Assembly (NCBI GenBank): GCA_021234155.1 | Contig: JAJEKV010000017.1 | Span: forward strand, 20,156,501-20,220,500 | Length of the DNA stretch: 64,000 nucleotides | Origin: Isoetes taiwanensis | Taxonomy: Eukaryota; Streptophyta; Lycopodiopsida; Isoetales; Isoetaceae | Direction: 5' to 3' | Shown here: positions 22,130-32,678 of the stretch, in pieces | Layout of the letters: each line of letters opens with the position of its first letter | How positions within the stretch are numbered: the first letter of the stretch is position 1 | Position numbers and translations under genes: made by a program | Notes under the pieces: generated by a model | The model's input: only the letters and a program-made list of their open reading frames with translations | What the model was told of the DNA's origin: nothing | The model's database searches: none

Positions 22130-23689
22130 GGTTTGCTTTATTTTCTTTTATGTTTGTTTCCTAGAAATTTTACCTCTGCTCTACTTGGACCTTAGTTTTA
22201 TTGCAACATTTGCAGCTGGCAAATCTGGGTTATTTCAAGAAGGCAGAGAATATATTAGAGGCCTCCAATAGAATGTATGGGATTATGGAACTACAACGGA
22301 GATGCAATGATTTATAAGCACCAAAGGTCTATTTATATGGCAACATTTATGACATCTTTTACATATGGAGAGGACCATAAGATTGCCAGAAGTATTTGCA
22401 TCTATAGTATCCTCTATGATCTGTGTCTCATTATCTCCATGAGCTGGGAAATGTTTGTGAACAGGAAAAGAATCTGAGAACTGAAGGTTCCTATATTGTA
22501 ATATGCAGGCAATAAAGTAACATTCTGCAAAAATAAATGATTCCAAAAATGTATTGCTTGCAAAATGAAGTAGGAAACGAGCAGGTTGACATGGATCAGG
22601 CTGAAAAAATCAATGGCAGTATGTATTCGGATTAGATTTGATTGTACAGATCCTTGCCATGCACTGCCCTATGTTATGCTGATCTGGATGAGCTAAGAAT
22701 CAAAAAGTTAACTTGCACGCATTGTTTTTTTATAGATGGAGGTGCCAACATTCAAGGCATTCATATTATTGGCCATGCTACACACGATTCAACAAAGAAA
22801 GATATGAGCATTTATTTGACTAGGGGTGAGAGGGAAAGCCAAAACAATATGTACTACGGAAAATGCGTCATTGATATATGGCCTCTAATTATTATATTAT
22901 GAGAAAATGCACATCAATTAATGGATTTGCAATGGAGGATACAAATTTGTGTTTGGATGAAAAAGATAGTATACACCAGCATCCTTTGCTTTTGCCTTTT
23001 GTATTCAATGTTGTTCTAACTCATCAGGAAGCAACATCAATAATGTCCAGCATCAAATGTTGAAAAATGATGGAGTAGATTGCACTCATCATTTTTGCCA
23101 AAAATGTATTGTCCATGTATAATATGAACGCAAATTTTAAATGTAAATATGGTAAATATGGCAAATTGTCGATTGACAAGCTTTGCCCTAACTGTACTAC
23201 TATATTACAATCTCATATTTTCAGCTGCATTTGTATCCTATTGTATTATAACCATTTTATGTGTTGAACTACTGGAAGGTTCTACCCTATATTACGTGGC
23301 CATATTGTTAGCTTCATTTTTATCCTATTGTATTGTTACTATTTCATGTGTTAAACTATTTGACAACGGTTCTATCAGAATGTGCAGTTCAAAATATTCA
23401 CAACACATCCACATTCATATAAAAACAACAAAAGAGTGATTATATGAAATTTTGTAAACAACCTCGACAACTCATAGACATGGCTACTTCAAGGCTCCAA
23501 AAAGCAACTCTACTCAAAATCAAATGCATAACATTTACAGGTGCCCAAATTATGCCCAGCAACGCTGGGCACCGCTACTAGTGTTCACAGAAGTCTCTGT
23601 CAATTTCAATTGTACAGCCTTCAATGCTGATGCGAAAATTATCACGATGTGAGAAATGGAGGCTTTAAAGTCCTATAAAAAATGTCGAT

Positions 23690-26593
23690 TTGCCATACTT
23701 ATGCAGCCCAATACTAATGGCAATCTGCAATCTCATTTCCGTCATTCTTCTCACAATCGTAATCTTGGTACAATCTGCCTGTGCTTCTTCATTATATTAT
23801 CCTGATTTATCAAAGCAAGAAGGGAGTTCCTGTGCTGAGAAAACTCTGTTCGCCACAACCAGCGATCCATTCTACGACTGGATCACTGGATCTTATCTTG
23901 TCAGTGGTTTTGAAACCGACAGCTATATCAAGATTCAGGAAGCTGGTTTAGCCTATAAAAAGCTGAGTGCATGGAGGGTTACAAGTTCTAATTCTACGCT
24001 CATGTTTAATTCACCTGAACCCCACGTCCTCGGAGGGTCGTTCACTCAAAATTCCCATAACAGAATTGCAAGAATGACTGTGGACTGGGGGTTGAGCATC
24101 CGGATTTGCAACGGTGCCATCTTCGGCGCCAAAGGTCAAAACATGTGCCGCTATACTGCTCAGATAATGCCTGTCTTATTACAAAATGGTTCCATCAGTT
24201 TCCATAGTCTGTTATCAGAAATAAAGTACAATAACAGTGATCTTATACATCTGACAAACTGGGTAAGCAATGCAAAAACCCCAGGGGCCGTCGGAGTAAA
24301 TCGAACCGTAATTTCCAGGACTTCAAATTTTACGTATTATTCCAATCCCCAGTTGGCACTTAATTGTAGCAGACTGCCCATATATTACAGAGCTGACTTG
24401 ACTGCATATTTAGGCAAGTCCTTTGTAGCATGCGCTTGCGTGGAAAACGTATGTGCTCAAAGTTTCAATCTGACAGTTAGCAGCGGTGTGTTCAAGGATC
24501 CAGGTCCATGCAAGACAGTTAACTCCTACTGGTTGCCCCTAGCTGATGGAGTCTACCTTTTTACTTACAGTCATAAGTTTGATCGATACTATGTTGTAAA
24601 CTCCACCTTTAATACCACTGAGTTTCCTGCTAATATCAGCAAAGATAAACTTGATGAAATGAGGGATCTATCGTCTTGCTTGGAAGACTGGTTAGCCAGC
24701 AACGCTAATAAATCTATCGAAACTGCTTGTCCTTCTGAGGTAGCAGTATGGGGTAGCCGTATAGGGGAATGTCACCTAAAGTGACATTTCCCAAACGTGA
24801 AGTTTGCTTAGGTTACATTCTGTCACTTTTTTTTCCTCATTTTTTTTCTCCGCTCGTTTCCTCCTCCGTCCGTTTGTGTTCTTGGTTGGCGATCTTCCTG
24901 CGAAAGCGGTTTTATCGCCGCTTGTTGCTTCCGGTGGCATTCCAGCCAAGTATTAGGATCATTGTGACGAAGTTTGAAAGGATTTGACGAGTTTTGAAGA
25001 ATCTTACTCTGTTTTTGAAGAATCTTGCTCTGTTTTTGTTGCTACCATAGCCGATGTGATAGTTTCTGGCGCCATTTGTGTTTTTTCTTTGCCTGAAGAA
25101 GTTGGACGAAGTGGTAAGAAGATTTGGAAGATTCTTTGTTTGCATGTTGCTTTCTTTGCTACAAATATGTGTGGGGAGCATGTAGCACTTAATTTGGAAG
25201 GCGGTCAGATGCCTATTTTGCAAGAAATTTTGCATGCGTGGTTCTCTAGTCAAGTTTTCGGTTCCTAATTTGTTTGTGTTCCGATACTTGCTATAGGATC
25301 TAGTTTCAGAGTTGTATTTTAGATTCTTGTTTGATCCGTGGTGGTTTGCTTCAAAGATTGTGTCAAAAAGGCAAGTATTATTCTTTTTTTTCGTGTTTCT
25401 TTTGATATTCTTTGTTTCTTGTTACTAACTGCAATGTTTCTTGTTATGCCACCATGTTAGGAAATGATCATTAAAATGATAAAGGGTTTTGGCCTGAAAA
25501 ATTGTGGAAGTTCTCTTTGGTTTTGGACCCGCTACTACCCTTGAAGTTCTTGTGTTTTAATGCTTTTGATTGTAATGTTTTTTTGAGGAATTGATACTTT
25601 TAGTATCAGACTTTTTGTAATCTGGACACTCAGATTGAATCAGATATGAAGATATTTTGAGTCCTAAATTTGTTGTACAGTAATTGCAAGTAAATTTGTT
25701 GTATAACAGAATTGCAAGAAGACATAGAATTGCAATTAACTTGAAGACATTTCTGAAAAAGAAAAACATAGTAGAATGTGGGATAAAAGTGACAGAATGT
25801 AACCTAAGCAAACTTTACGTTACTCAGATTCTCATATGGTCATCTCATACGGTGTAGATTTAGCTCTCGAAAGTGTGCAGAATGCTTTGGAAAGTGGAGA
25901 TGATTGTCAGGAAACTGTCATTGTGGAAAAGGTATGCTCTTCCAACATCTTAACGGATCAGGAAGTACAAGAGATAAAGAATATAGTAGGGAACTTAAGC
26001 CTCCAGGAAGTGAGGAACTATGCCCATAACCAATGGGCCAACATGGCGTCCAAGCGTCATGACGCCTACTTGGATATTGTAGCAGCTATTTTGGCTATAT
26101 TTGTTACAAATGAAGTAGTATACAGTCACGGATTGGTGGATATAGAGAAATGGCTTTACAAGCATTGCACATGGAGGAAGAAAAGGGTCCATACAATCAC
26201 AATCAGGATTATGGAAGACGGTGATTATATTCTCTGTAAGATGGATCGTGAGGATTGGTCCTATAGGTGCAATCATAGTTCGTTTCATGTATAGTATGTG
26301 GAACACCTTCAAAGACCTACAGGCAGGACCATCCAATGCATGGACTCGAACTGCAGCAACCACATAAGGACATAGCTTATCTTGTCACCACTACTTCTAC
26401 CATTCAGGTCCGACCCATATGGAGCACATGTTATGTTCTAGTAGGTATTGCTATTGTTTACTTTATACCCTCTATCTACCTCACCTTTCGTACAGTGGGT
26501 AAACACCCTATTGATGATGGAGCACCTAAGGGTCACCAGCCTACTCACCCTGTTGACGATGGATCACCTCAGGGCTACCCGGCTATTCCATAA
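23690..26593 (+). CDS. Orphan type-I membrane glycoprotein gene
   Basis: Exon 1 (23690-24758) encodes 356 residues: a signal peptide (hydrophobic residues about 9-32, an alternative Met at 10), then an ectodomain with about a dozen Cys and eleven N-x-S/T glycosylation sites. A phase-1 intron 24759-25827 (donor GTATAG, acceptor TTACTCAG) joins it without a stop to exon 2, whose frame opens again as SHMVISYGVDLALESVQ. The third coding part ends at 26593. It has a transmembrane helix (YVLVGIAIVYFIPSIYLTF, about 26430-26490) and a tail with two HP(I/V)DDG(A/S)P repeats. Between exons 2 and 3 the frame shifts: either a 59-bp intron (GTAAGA at 26236 to TATAG at 26294) or a frameshift is needed. No family is recognised. 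A Helitron lies 108 bp upstream of the ATG, so promoter integrity is doubtful. Confidence 0.6.
24794..25821. mobile_element. TIR transposon forming most of an intron
   Basis: Terminal inverted repeats of 37 bp (24794-24830 and 25785-25821) match at 36 positions; the core is AGTTTGCTTAGGTTACATTC. The element is 1028 bp and contains an open frame of 94 codons (24984-25268) without a known domain, plus a 24-bp internal tandem duplication near 24990-25038. A hairpin with GGGAATGTCAC / GTGACATTTCCC arms (24764-24792) precedes the left end. No target duplication is obvious. The element begins 35 bp after the predicted splice donor and ends 6 bp before the exon. The near-identical repeats suggest a fairly recent insertion. 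Confidence 0.85.
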
Positions 26594-26723
26594 TGTTTCT
26601 GCTTTGCTATATACTATAAACACTAGTATTCTTTACATTTGTCACTAGTTCTATAAAGTTACGAGGTGTATACAATTATTATATGCCATTTGACATATAC
26701 AGTTTATACAGTTTATCAGCATG

Positions 26724-26794
26724 CTTATTGCTGCTAAGGTTTTTCCCTCGAAAACCTTTTGGGACGAGGGTTTTTTAATCCTGGACAGTAATAA
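26724..26794 (+). repeat. Conserved LTR-type hairpin, copy C
   Basis: Arms around CTTATTGCTG (26724-26733) and CAGTAATAA (26785-26793) enclose GGTTTTTCCCTCGAAAACC and GAGGGTTTTTTAATCC. The loop blocks match those of copies A (12033-12102) and B (56363-56432). Downstream sequence to about 26990 may be the remainder of a solo LTR. It lies 130 bp past the glycoprotein stop codon and could supply an RNA 3' end there. Confidence 0.55.
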
Positions 26795-27129
26795 CGTCTG
26801 TTGTGCCCTCTTTTTGGTTAGTCCCCATAGATCTATTGGTCTTCTTGGACGACAGAAATCCATTCAACTCAATATTTGGTCCACTGTTGAAAACTATACT
26901 TTCATTAAGTCCATATATGGTTTTGCTAAAGATTTGTGATTTTGCTGATTGATGTTGTTGTTTTTTAGTGGCCAAGGAAACGTCCACTGTTGTTTTTCTA
27001 AGAATCTATGTTTTTATTTTTAAGGAGGTGTGGTTATTTAAGAAGGTACATTTTTTGTTAAAATTAAATTGAATGGAATAGATTTTTATCGTTCGCAAAG
27101 AGTAATCGGAATGTATTACTGTAGGATTA

Positions 27130-27537
27130 GGCCCTTTTTCCACACTAGTCGCAAAATATGGCTGTCATCTACAATATACGACACCATTTGTGACTCCAGG
27201 GCTAAAATGAGACACACAAATTTAACTTACTTTTCCACTGCATGGTAGTCATAAAATATGACACCACTAAAATACTAGTGGAAAAGCATGAAAAAATAAG
27301 ACATGTCTTATTTTTAGTTATATATTCAAATAAGACTAGGTGTCTTATTTTACGGCGGGGGAAATCCCCCGGAATAAAATAAGACTCTATTTGGTATCCA
27401 AACCTATTCCGAACCTAAATAAGACATGTCTTATTTTTATAGTGGAAAAGTAATTTACTTTTAAGACAATAGGTGGCCAAACATCATTGGATAAAATATG
27501 TGACTTTTAGAGATAAGACTACCGTGGAAAAGGGGCC
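27130..27537. mobile_element. Tourist-like MITE (PIF/Harbinger type)
   Basis: A 408-bp non-coding element is bounded by TTA on both sides (27127-27129 and 27538-27540), the target duplication typical of PIF/Harbinger. Its 21-bp ends GGCCCTTTTTCCAC...TAGTC and their inverted copy differ at three positions. Inside, blocks around AAGACATGTCTTATTTTTA recur in both orientations, so the element folds back along much of its length. Confidence 0.85.
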
Positions 27538-27540
27538 TTA

Positions 27541-30500
27541 GGTATGCTGAGAGACTATTCAATGGTACACATTATGTGCATATGATACATTTCAATCTCA
27601 GTGCGGCATAACGAAATGCATGCATCCATGATGTCTAGGAAAAAAAAATCCTAGCAAACCCACTGCGGTTATGTCCAGCAGCATATGGAGCGGCTGGCTA
27701 GGCAGGATGATCTCAGCATAGCGGAGTCGAATGTGGCTGAATGATGAATATTATTGTAGAGTGTGACATTCGTCTTCAATGACAAATTCCATTCTCACAT
27801 GCCTCCTGAGCCCATTTGCATGTCTCAATTCAAAGGCGACATACACATGTGCGAATTGAAGCTATCAATCTGTGCTTTTTCCGTGACAAATGTGTACAGA
27901 AATAGCGCTGTGGACCCGGGGGTTTCATCTAATGGAATCCATATATACCATGTGCGTTAATGAGGTGGGTTTTTTTTCTTTTTTTTCCTACCCATATCCG
28001 GGTAAAAGGATCGGTGGTGGGTAAAAAGCATGCCCCGGACGATGCTTATAGCAGGGGTTTTAGCCCGCTTAAAGCACCCCTCGCTTTTGCTTAATTTGGT
28101 CTTTGGTGGGTGTAATCGCCTCGTCATTTTTGACGCCCTTCATGTACTCACACGCCCACCTCACCAACGAACCGTTAGGGAAATGATTGTGGGATTTTAC
28201 CGGATTTTTCGCGAGTGGTAGTACGTTGTAAATTCGATCGAGCCCGAAACCACTTCGATCTCATGGCCCAAGAAATTCTCCCTCCATTCACTTATTCTCC
28301 TCTCGGGGGAATTTCATGGCGCCCCCCGACACCGGCCCGGAGGCAATCACATGTTTAGCATTGATTTTCGGCCCGATGAATTGAATACTGATGTTCAGAT
28401 TTGTTGGATGTCAATGCAACACGTGAAATATCGCGTGAAGATCCGGTTTCCTCCGCAATTTACAAGAAATTGGATGCAGAGAGAAAGAGAGAATCTGATT
28501 ACGGAATAAGATGAGAAAAGCGGTTGAACAGAAGATCCGAAAGCATGAGACGCAGGCAAGAAATAGCCAAGCTTGTAGTTGATTACTTCAACAAGCTCAC
28601 CAAAAAGCATTCACCCAAACTCAAGGCCGATGTGATGAAGAGGGTGGTTCATCACCACGAAATGGAAATCTCGAGAACGGAATTTTGCCAAATCCAAAGA
28701 AGTGCAAGGGCGGGGGTGCCGCTTTCAACAACTTGAAACAGACAATGGCGACCACAAAGAGGCAAAGGAACCATGATATTTGGAGAGCCGTAACCTCGAC
28801 ACCGGTGATGGCTTCTTCCACAAAATCCGTGATGCAATTCCACTATGGCGTGGCTATTAGGTACATCTAATTCTTGCTTTCATGCCCTCGCGGCTTCTTC
28901 ATGCTTTCAAGTGCTTGTATCCGCCGAAAGTGATCCGGGTTTGGGATATGTTCATTGATTAATGTGCAATATTTCTTATGATAGGTTGCATGAGGTCAAC
29001 TATTGCAACTGCTGCATTAAGGAAATCGGAAGCCTTCCTTGGAAATGGTCCGTGGTCTTGTTTCCAAAGGAGGTTGAGGTGTGATTGGCTCCGGCACATC
29101 CCAAATACCCTAGGGAGCACGTTTCCCGAGGCAAAAATGATGACCCCAAGGCCCAAAGTCAAAAGGTGCGCTGACTGCTATTGACGTGCTTAGAATCGAA
29201 AGTTATGACCGTATTTCGCACTCAGCGCACCTATACGGTTCTGCCGTATAAAATATGCGTGGTATAAAAGTTGACGTAAAAGTTTTATGCTGACCTCCCA
29301 CTTCCAACCCAACACTCTTTCCATTTCGCCAACTCTCTTTATGTAGGATATATATGTTCTATCCCTTTGTTATACATATCTAATGTTCTGTTTTATCCAG
29401 TTAGCAATTCTTTTAAGCAAAAGGTACATCATGGAACACCTTCACCAATAAGCCAATTTCTTTCTTGAAGGGATATATCCCTTTTTCTAGTATTTCAGTG
29501 CATCTACTCTATATTTAAATTAGAGGCGTGCCTTTGGTAAACCCACGTTGTGGAGGCAACAATTCCACCGGAGCAAGCTCTTCGCCATAGCCGCCGTAAG
29601 CAGTCTTGCCATAGCCACGGGAGTCGACCTTTCTCTGCCATAACCGACCTCCGCCACCGACGCCTTAAACGGTAACGCCACGGCATTGCCTCCTGAAATA
29701 GTATGGAATACGTTCTACAAACGCCTTGGCGGCCGCTTCTTCGGTGACGATTCCATCAGCAGATGCAGCGCCCTCAGCCATAGTATTGAGTTACTTCGTT
29801 AACAATCACCACCCCCGCCGCAGACGTCCATGTCGCGTTACCCGGGACCAAAATCTTCATGTCAATTTCTTGTGCTTCGGCCATGTCTATGTCATAGCCC
29901 TTCATACAACTCTCATTTGCATTATATAATAAAAATTGTCGCTAATGATACGATTCGAATTCTTACTCAAGGAGGATGCGCGCGTATGTTAATCAATTTT
30001 GATTTCATTCATACACAATTCTCATCTATAGCTAGCCTAAGTTTTTCGATCTTTTAATTAAATTTCTCCTTGAAATAATTATGGGTAGACTGACAGGTTT
30101 AGCGTCTACCAATTCTCGTATAACAATAACTCCACGCAGCCAAGCACCTGGAGCTACTCGTAACCTTACAAACCGAGACGTTTTAGACAACCAGACAGTG
30201 TTCAGTCTAGTACGTCAGCGAGTGGTTGATAATACCATACTCATTCTTCGCAAGCGAAATGATCCACAACATACGTCGACTACTAAGGGCCAGCGCTCAG
30301 CAATTTTCGACAATCGTGCACAGCGACTGCAGGTCTATCATTATCTAAAAAGAAGCTCACATAGATACCGTCCGGATCTTACCAAACTTATATAGTTGCA
30401 TCGTTAATCTGGGAGACGTATCGGTCACATAATAGAATAGGACCGTTTCCATGTGTGACTAATGTCTATAAATGAAAAACTATAAGAGTTTAATGTCTTA

Positions 30501-31885
30501 AAATGAAAATGGATGTAAATAATGACTTCTAATGTGTACACATCTGAATCTAAGCTATAAATATCTTCAAATGTAGAATCCTGAAGTATAAATTTAGTAT
30601 AATGTGAGCGTGTAATTATGTCCGTGTTATAAAACCTTCACAAGGAATAATGCGACTTAAACTATCATTAAAAAGTAATTATACGAATCATAAATACCTA
30701 AGAATATCTCTGTCTAAATAATCTTGACGTATATACCTAACAATAAGAGATAAGGGCTAAAGGACTATGTCTGCATAGTATAAAATAATAAAAGTATAAA
30801 TCTGATGGGTAGGTATAACACTGGGGGTAACAATACATGACTTGTTTAAAAATGTAAAACAAAAGGTAAGAAAATTATAGTAAATAAAACTCAGTGCATA
30901 ATGTAATAAAGCAAACCTAAAGTAAATCGCAGATATCATAGGGATATAAAAATAACTTGCGTACATAACGAATAAGGTTCCAGTATTCACTGTCAGAATT
31001 ATTACTGCTTGTAACCAAATAGAACTACTACATTTACGAATGTGTATTATCTACAGTTAAGATAAATGGGTCTAAATACATAATGTTTTCTATATTCTGT
31101 ATATTGTAACCTGCTATCAACGTAATATCATAACTTGAAGTATAATATCAATAACTCACCTGTTGATGCGACCTATCTATCGGTAGGAGATCGACTCGAT
31201 ATAAAGGACGCCAATCGAGTCCGCACGATAATGTTACATCTAGGGTCATTCTTTAGACGCCAAGATCAAGAACTCAACATCGAACTTCTTTTTCACAGAC
31301 TTCCCTTTCAAGCTTTTACGAAGCGACCGTCGGCAAAGAAACCGTTCAAGTACGCAGTACCTGCCCAAACTTTTAGCACGCTCCCAGGTGCATACGGTCA
31401 TATACCTTAAGTAGCATAACCTGTGAGTGATATCATGAACTATAGGATCGTCAAGCATTTTTGGTACATGCCTTGTACGAGTTATCACCTCAAGAATTGA
31501 GGAAGTCCTCAATGCGCGGAAAGAACATCCGCAGGATTAACTAAACTTATGCATGATTGTTAGCACATATCCAACGTATTGGATCCACTTGGTGAGCTTG
31601 ATCACCTTGCTAAGACGGAATCATTACCACGATCATTGTTAACTATGTGTAAAGCTAGTATCTCCTGGGAATAATCCAACCAAATGAAGGGAAGTAATCT
31701 AACAAGTCCGACCAACTTGTTATGATAACATCAACTCACTTGGTAGGACTCATTCCAAAATTTAATAAAAAATGAGAGCGCGAATCTCCAGAATAACAAA
31801 ATGCATTATATATTTAGGATACACCAAAAATAAGAAGCATATGTAGTTCCCTACTCTTGTGCGTCCAGAAGGAATGTTTTCATGA
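27541..31885. other. Mixed stretch without a recognisable gene
   Basis: Several open frames look partly protein-like but match nothing I know: 28524-28736 (basic, helical, KLVVDYFNKLTKKHSPKLKA), 28685-28870, 30081-30395 (Ser/Thr/Arg-rich) and 31135-31410. An inverted repeat with 11-bp arms AGGTGCGCTGA / TCAGCGCACCT lies at 29164-29232. The stretch 29560-31500 is richer in CpG and less decayed than its surroundings, so it may be a more recent insertion of unknown type. Confidence 0.4.
29164..29232. repeat. Inverted repeat with 11-bp arms
   Basis: AGGTGCGCTGA (29164-29174) and its exact complement (29222-29232) flank 47 bp. A smaller hairpin, ATACGG-TTCTG-CCGTAT, follows at 29234-29250. No gene is adjacent. 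The pair could be a decayed miniature element or a terminator-like structure. Confidence 0.75.
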
Positions 31886-32678
31886 TAGAACCATCCCGGG
31901 TAGGATGGTTCCAGGGTAAATTTTAAGGACCCTAAATGTTTTCGTATCCAAATAAAGGTTGGCTAAAGCTATAAAAACAAGAGTCCGTACATTTTTTTTT
32001 TGGCGAAATGTGATACAGTCAAGCCCTTTAGTTTTCTTCCCACTCGGCGAAATTATAAAGTTCGTATAATTTAAAAATTCTTATGTTGGCAATTTTGTCT
32101 TTGTTGGTGGTAGCTAAACGGCAACTGTTGAACTAAGCAAGTTATCATGCGTATTTTAGTTGATATATTTAAAGAGAAGTGATAATGTGCGTGTATCTGT
32201 GGGTACCAACAACAATAAAAAGATGATGATGATGGTGCATATCTAACCATAGGGTTGGGTCTGACAATCTTTAGTATTCAGACGAACTACATTGTATGCT
32301 ATGTGAATGGAAATAGCAAACATAATAAAAAAGGTGGGAGTTTTTTTCAATGTTAACATTGCAATAGTGTAATGGTCGTGGTTCTTCAATATGGCGATTC
32401 CTAAATGAAAGATGTATCTGAATAGATTAGACATGGCTATTTGAATTGATCTGGGTGCGCCTAATCAGCTTCAGGGAAGGCGATTCAGCACGCCAATGCC
32501 GCAGTCAATCTCGGCTAAAACCTGAACGTCCAAAATTTTCCCCCTTTTGGAATGGCTATTTTTTTATTTTTTTTAAGAAATGACCCTTATAAACTTTAGC
32601 CACGAAATTTTAGTAAAGGTCTAAAAAATTGCCATTTGGCGAGTTTTAGCCTCTCTTTATTACCCTGGGATGGTTCTA
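31886..32678. mobile_element. 793-bp non-coding TIR element
   Basis: The ends TAGAACCATCCCGGGTA (31886-31902) and, inverted, TAGAACCATCCCAGGGTA (32661-32678) match except for one inserted base. Subterminal blocks also pair (GGCTAAAGCTATAA near 31962 with GGCTAAAGTTTATAA inverted near 32595). The left end carries a second inverted GGATGGTTCC copy that makes a local hairpin. A fragment of the same end (CCGGGTAGGATGG) occurs at about 39378. No coding potential and no clear target duplication are visible. Confidence 0.7.

Larger units (their letters stand above)
21088..23581 (+). mobile_element. Complete-looking Helitron with captured gene fragments
   Basis: The 5' end TCCTATATTATAAAATTTTG at 21088 is of plant Helitron type and follows A (21087). 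The 3' end has the hairpin GCCCAGC-AA-CGCTGGGC (23554-23570) followed by ACCGCTA and CTAG (23578-23581), then T (23582). A rolling-circle insertion between A and T is therefore expected, and no target duplication is seen. The element is 2494 bp, encodes no Rep/helicase and is non-autonomous. It contains a zinc-finger exon fragment and exons of an unrelated plant gene. It ends 108 bp before the ATG of the orphan glycoprotein gene. Confidence 0.82.

Noticed and set aside
23690-24784. Reading the glycoprotein as HAP2/GCS1-type gamete fusogen
   Set aside because: The size and single membrane helix fit loosely, but none of the HAP2 hallmark cysteine or fusion-loop patterns could be found.
29468-29491. 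AAGGGATATATCCCTT followed by TTTCTAGT, another possible Helitron end
   Set aside because: The stem is AT-rich and only 3 bp from CTAG, much closer than usual, and no matching 5' end is seen.
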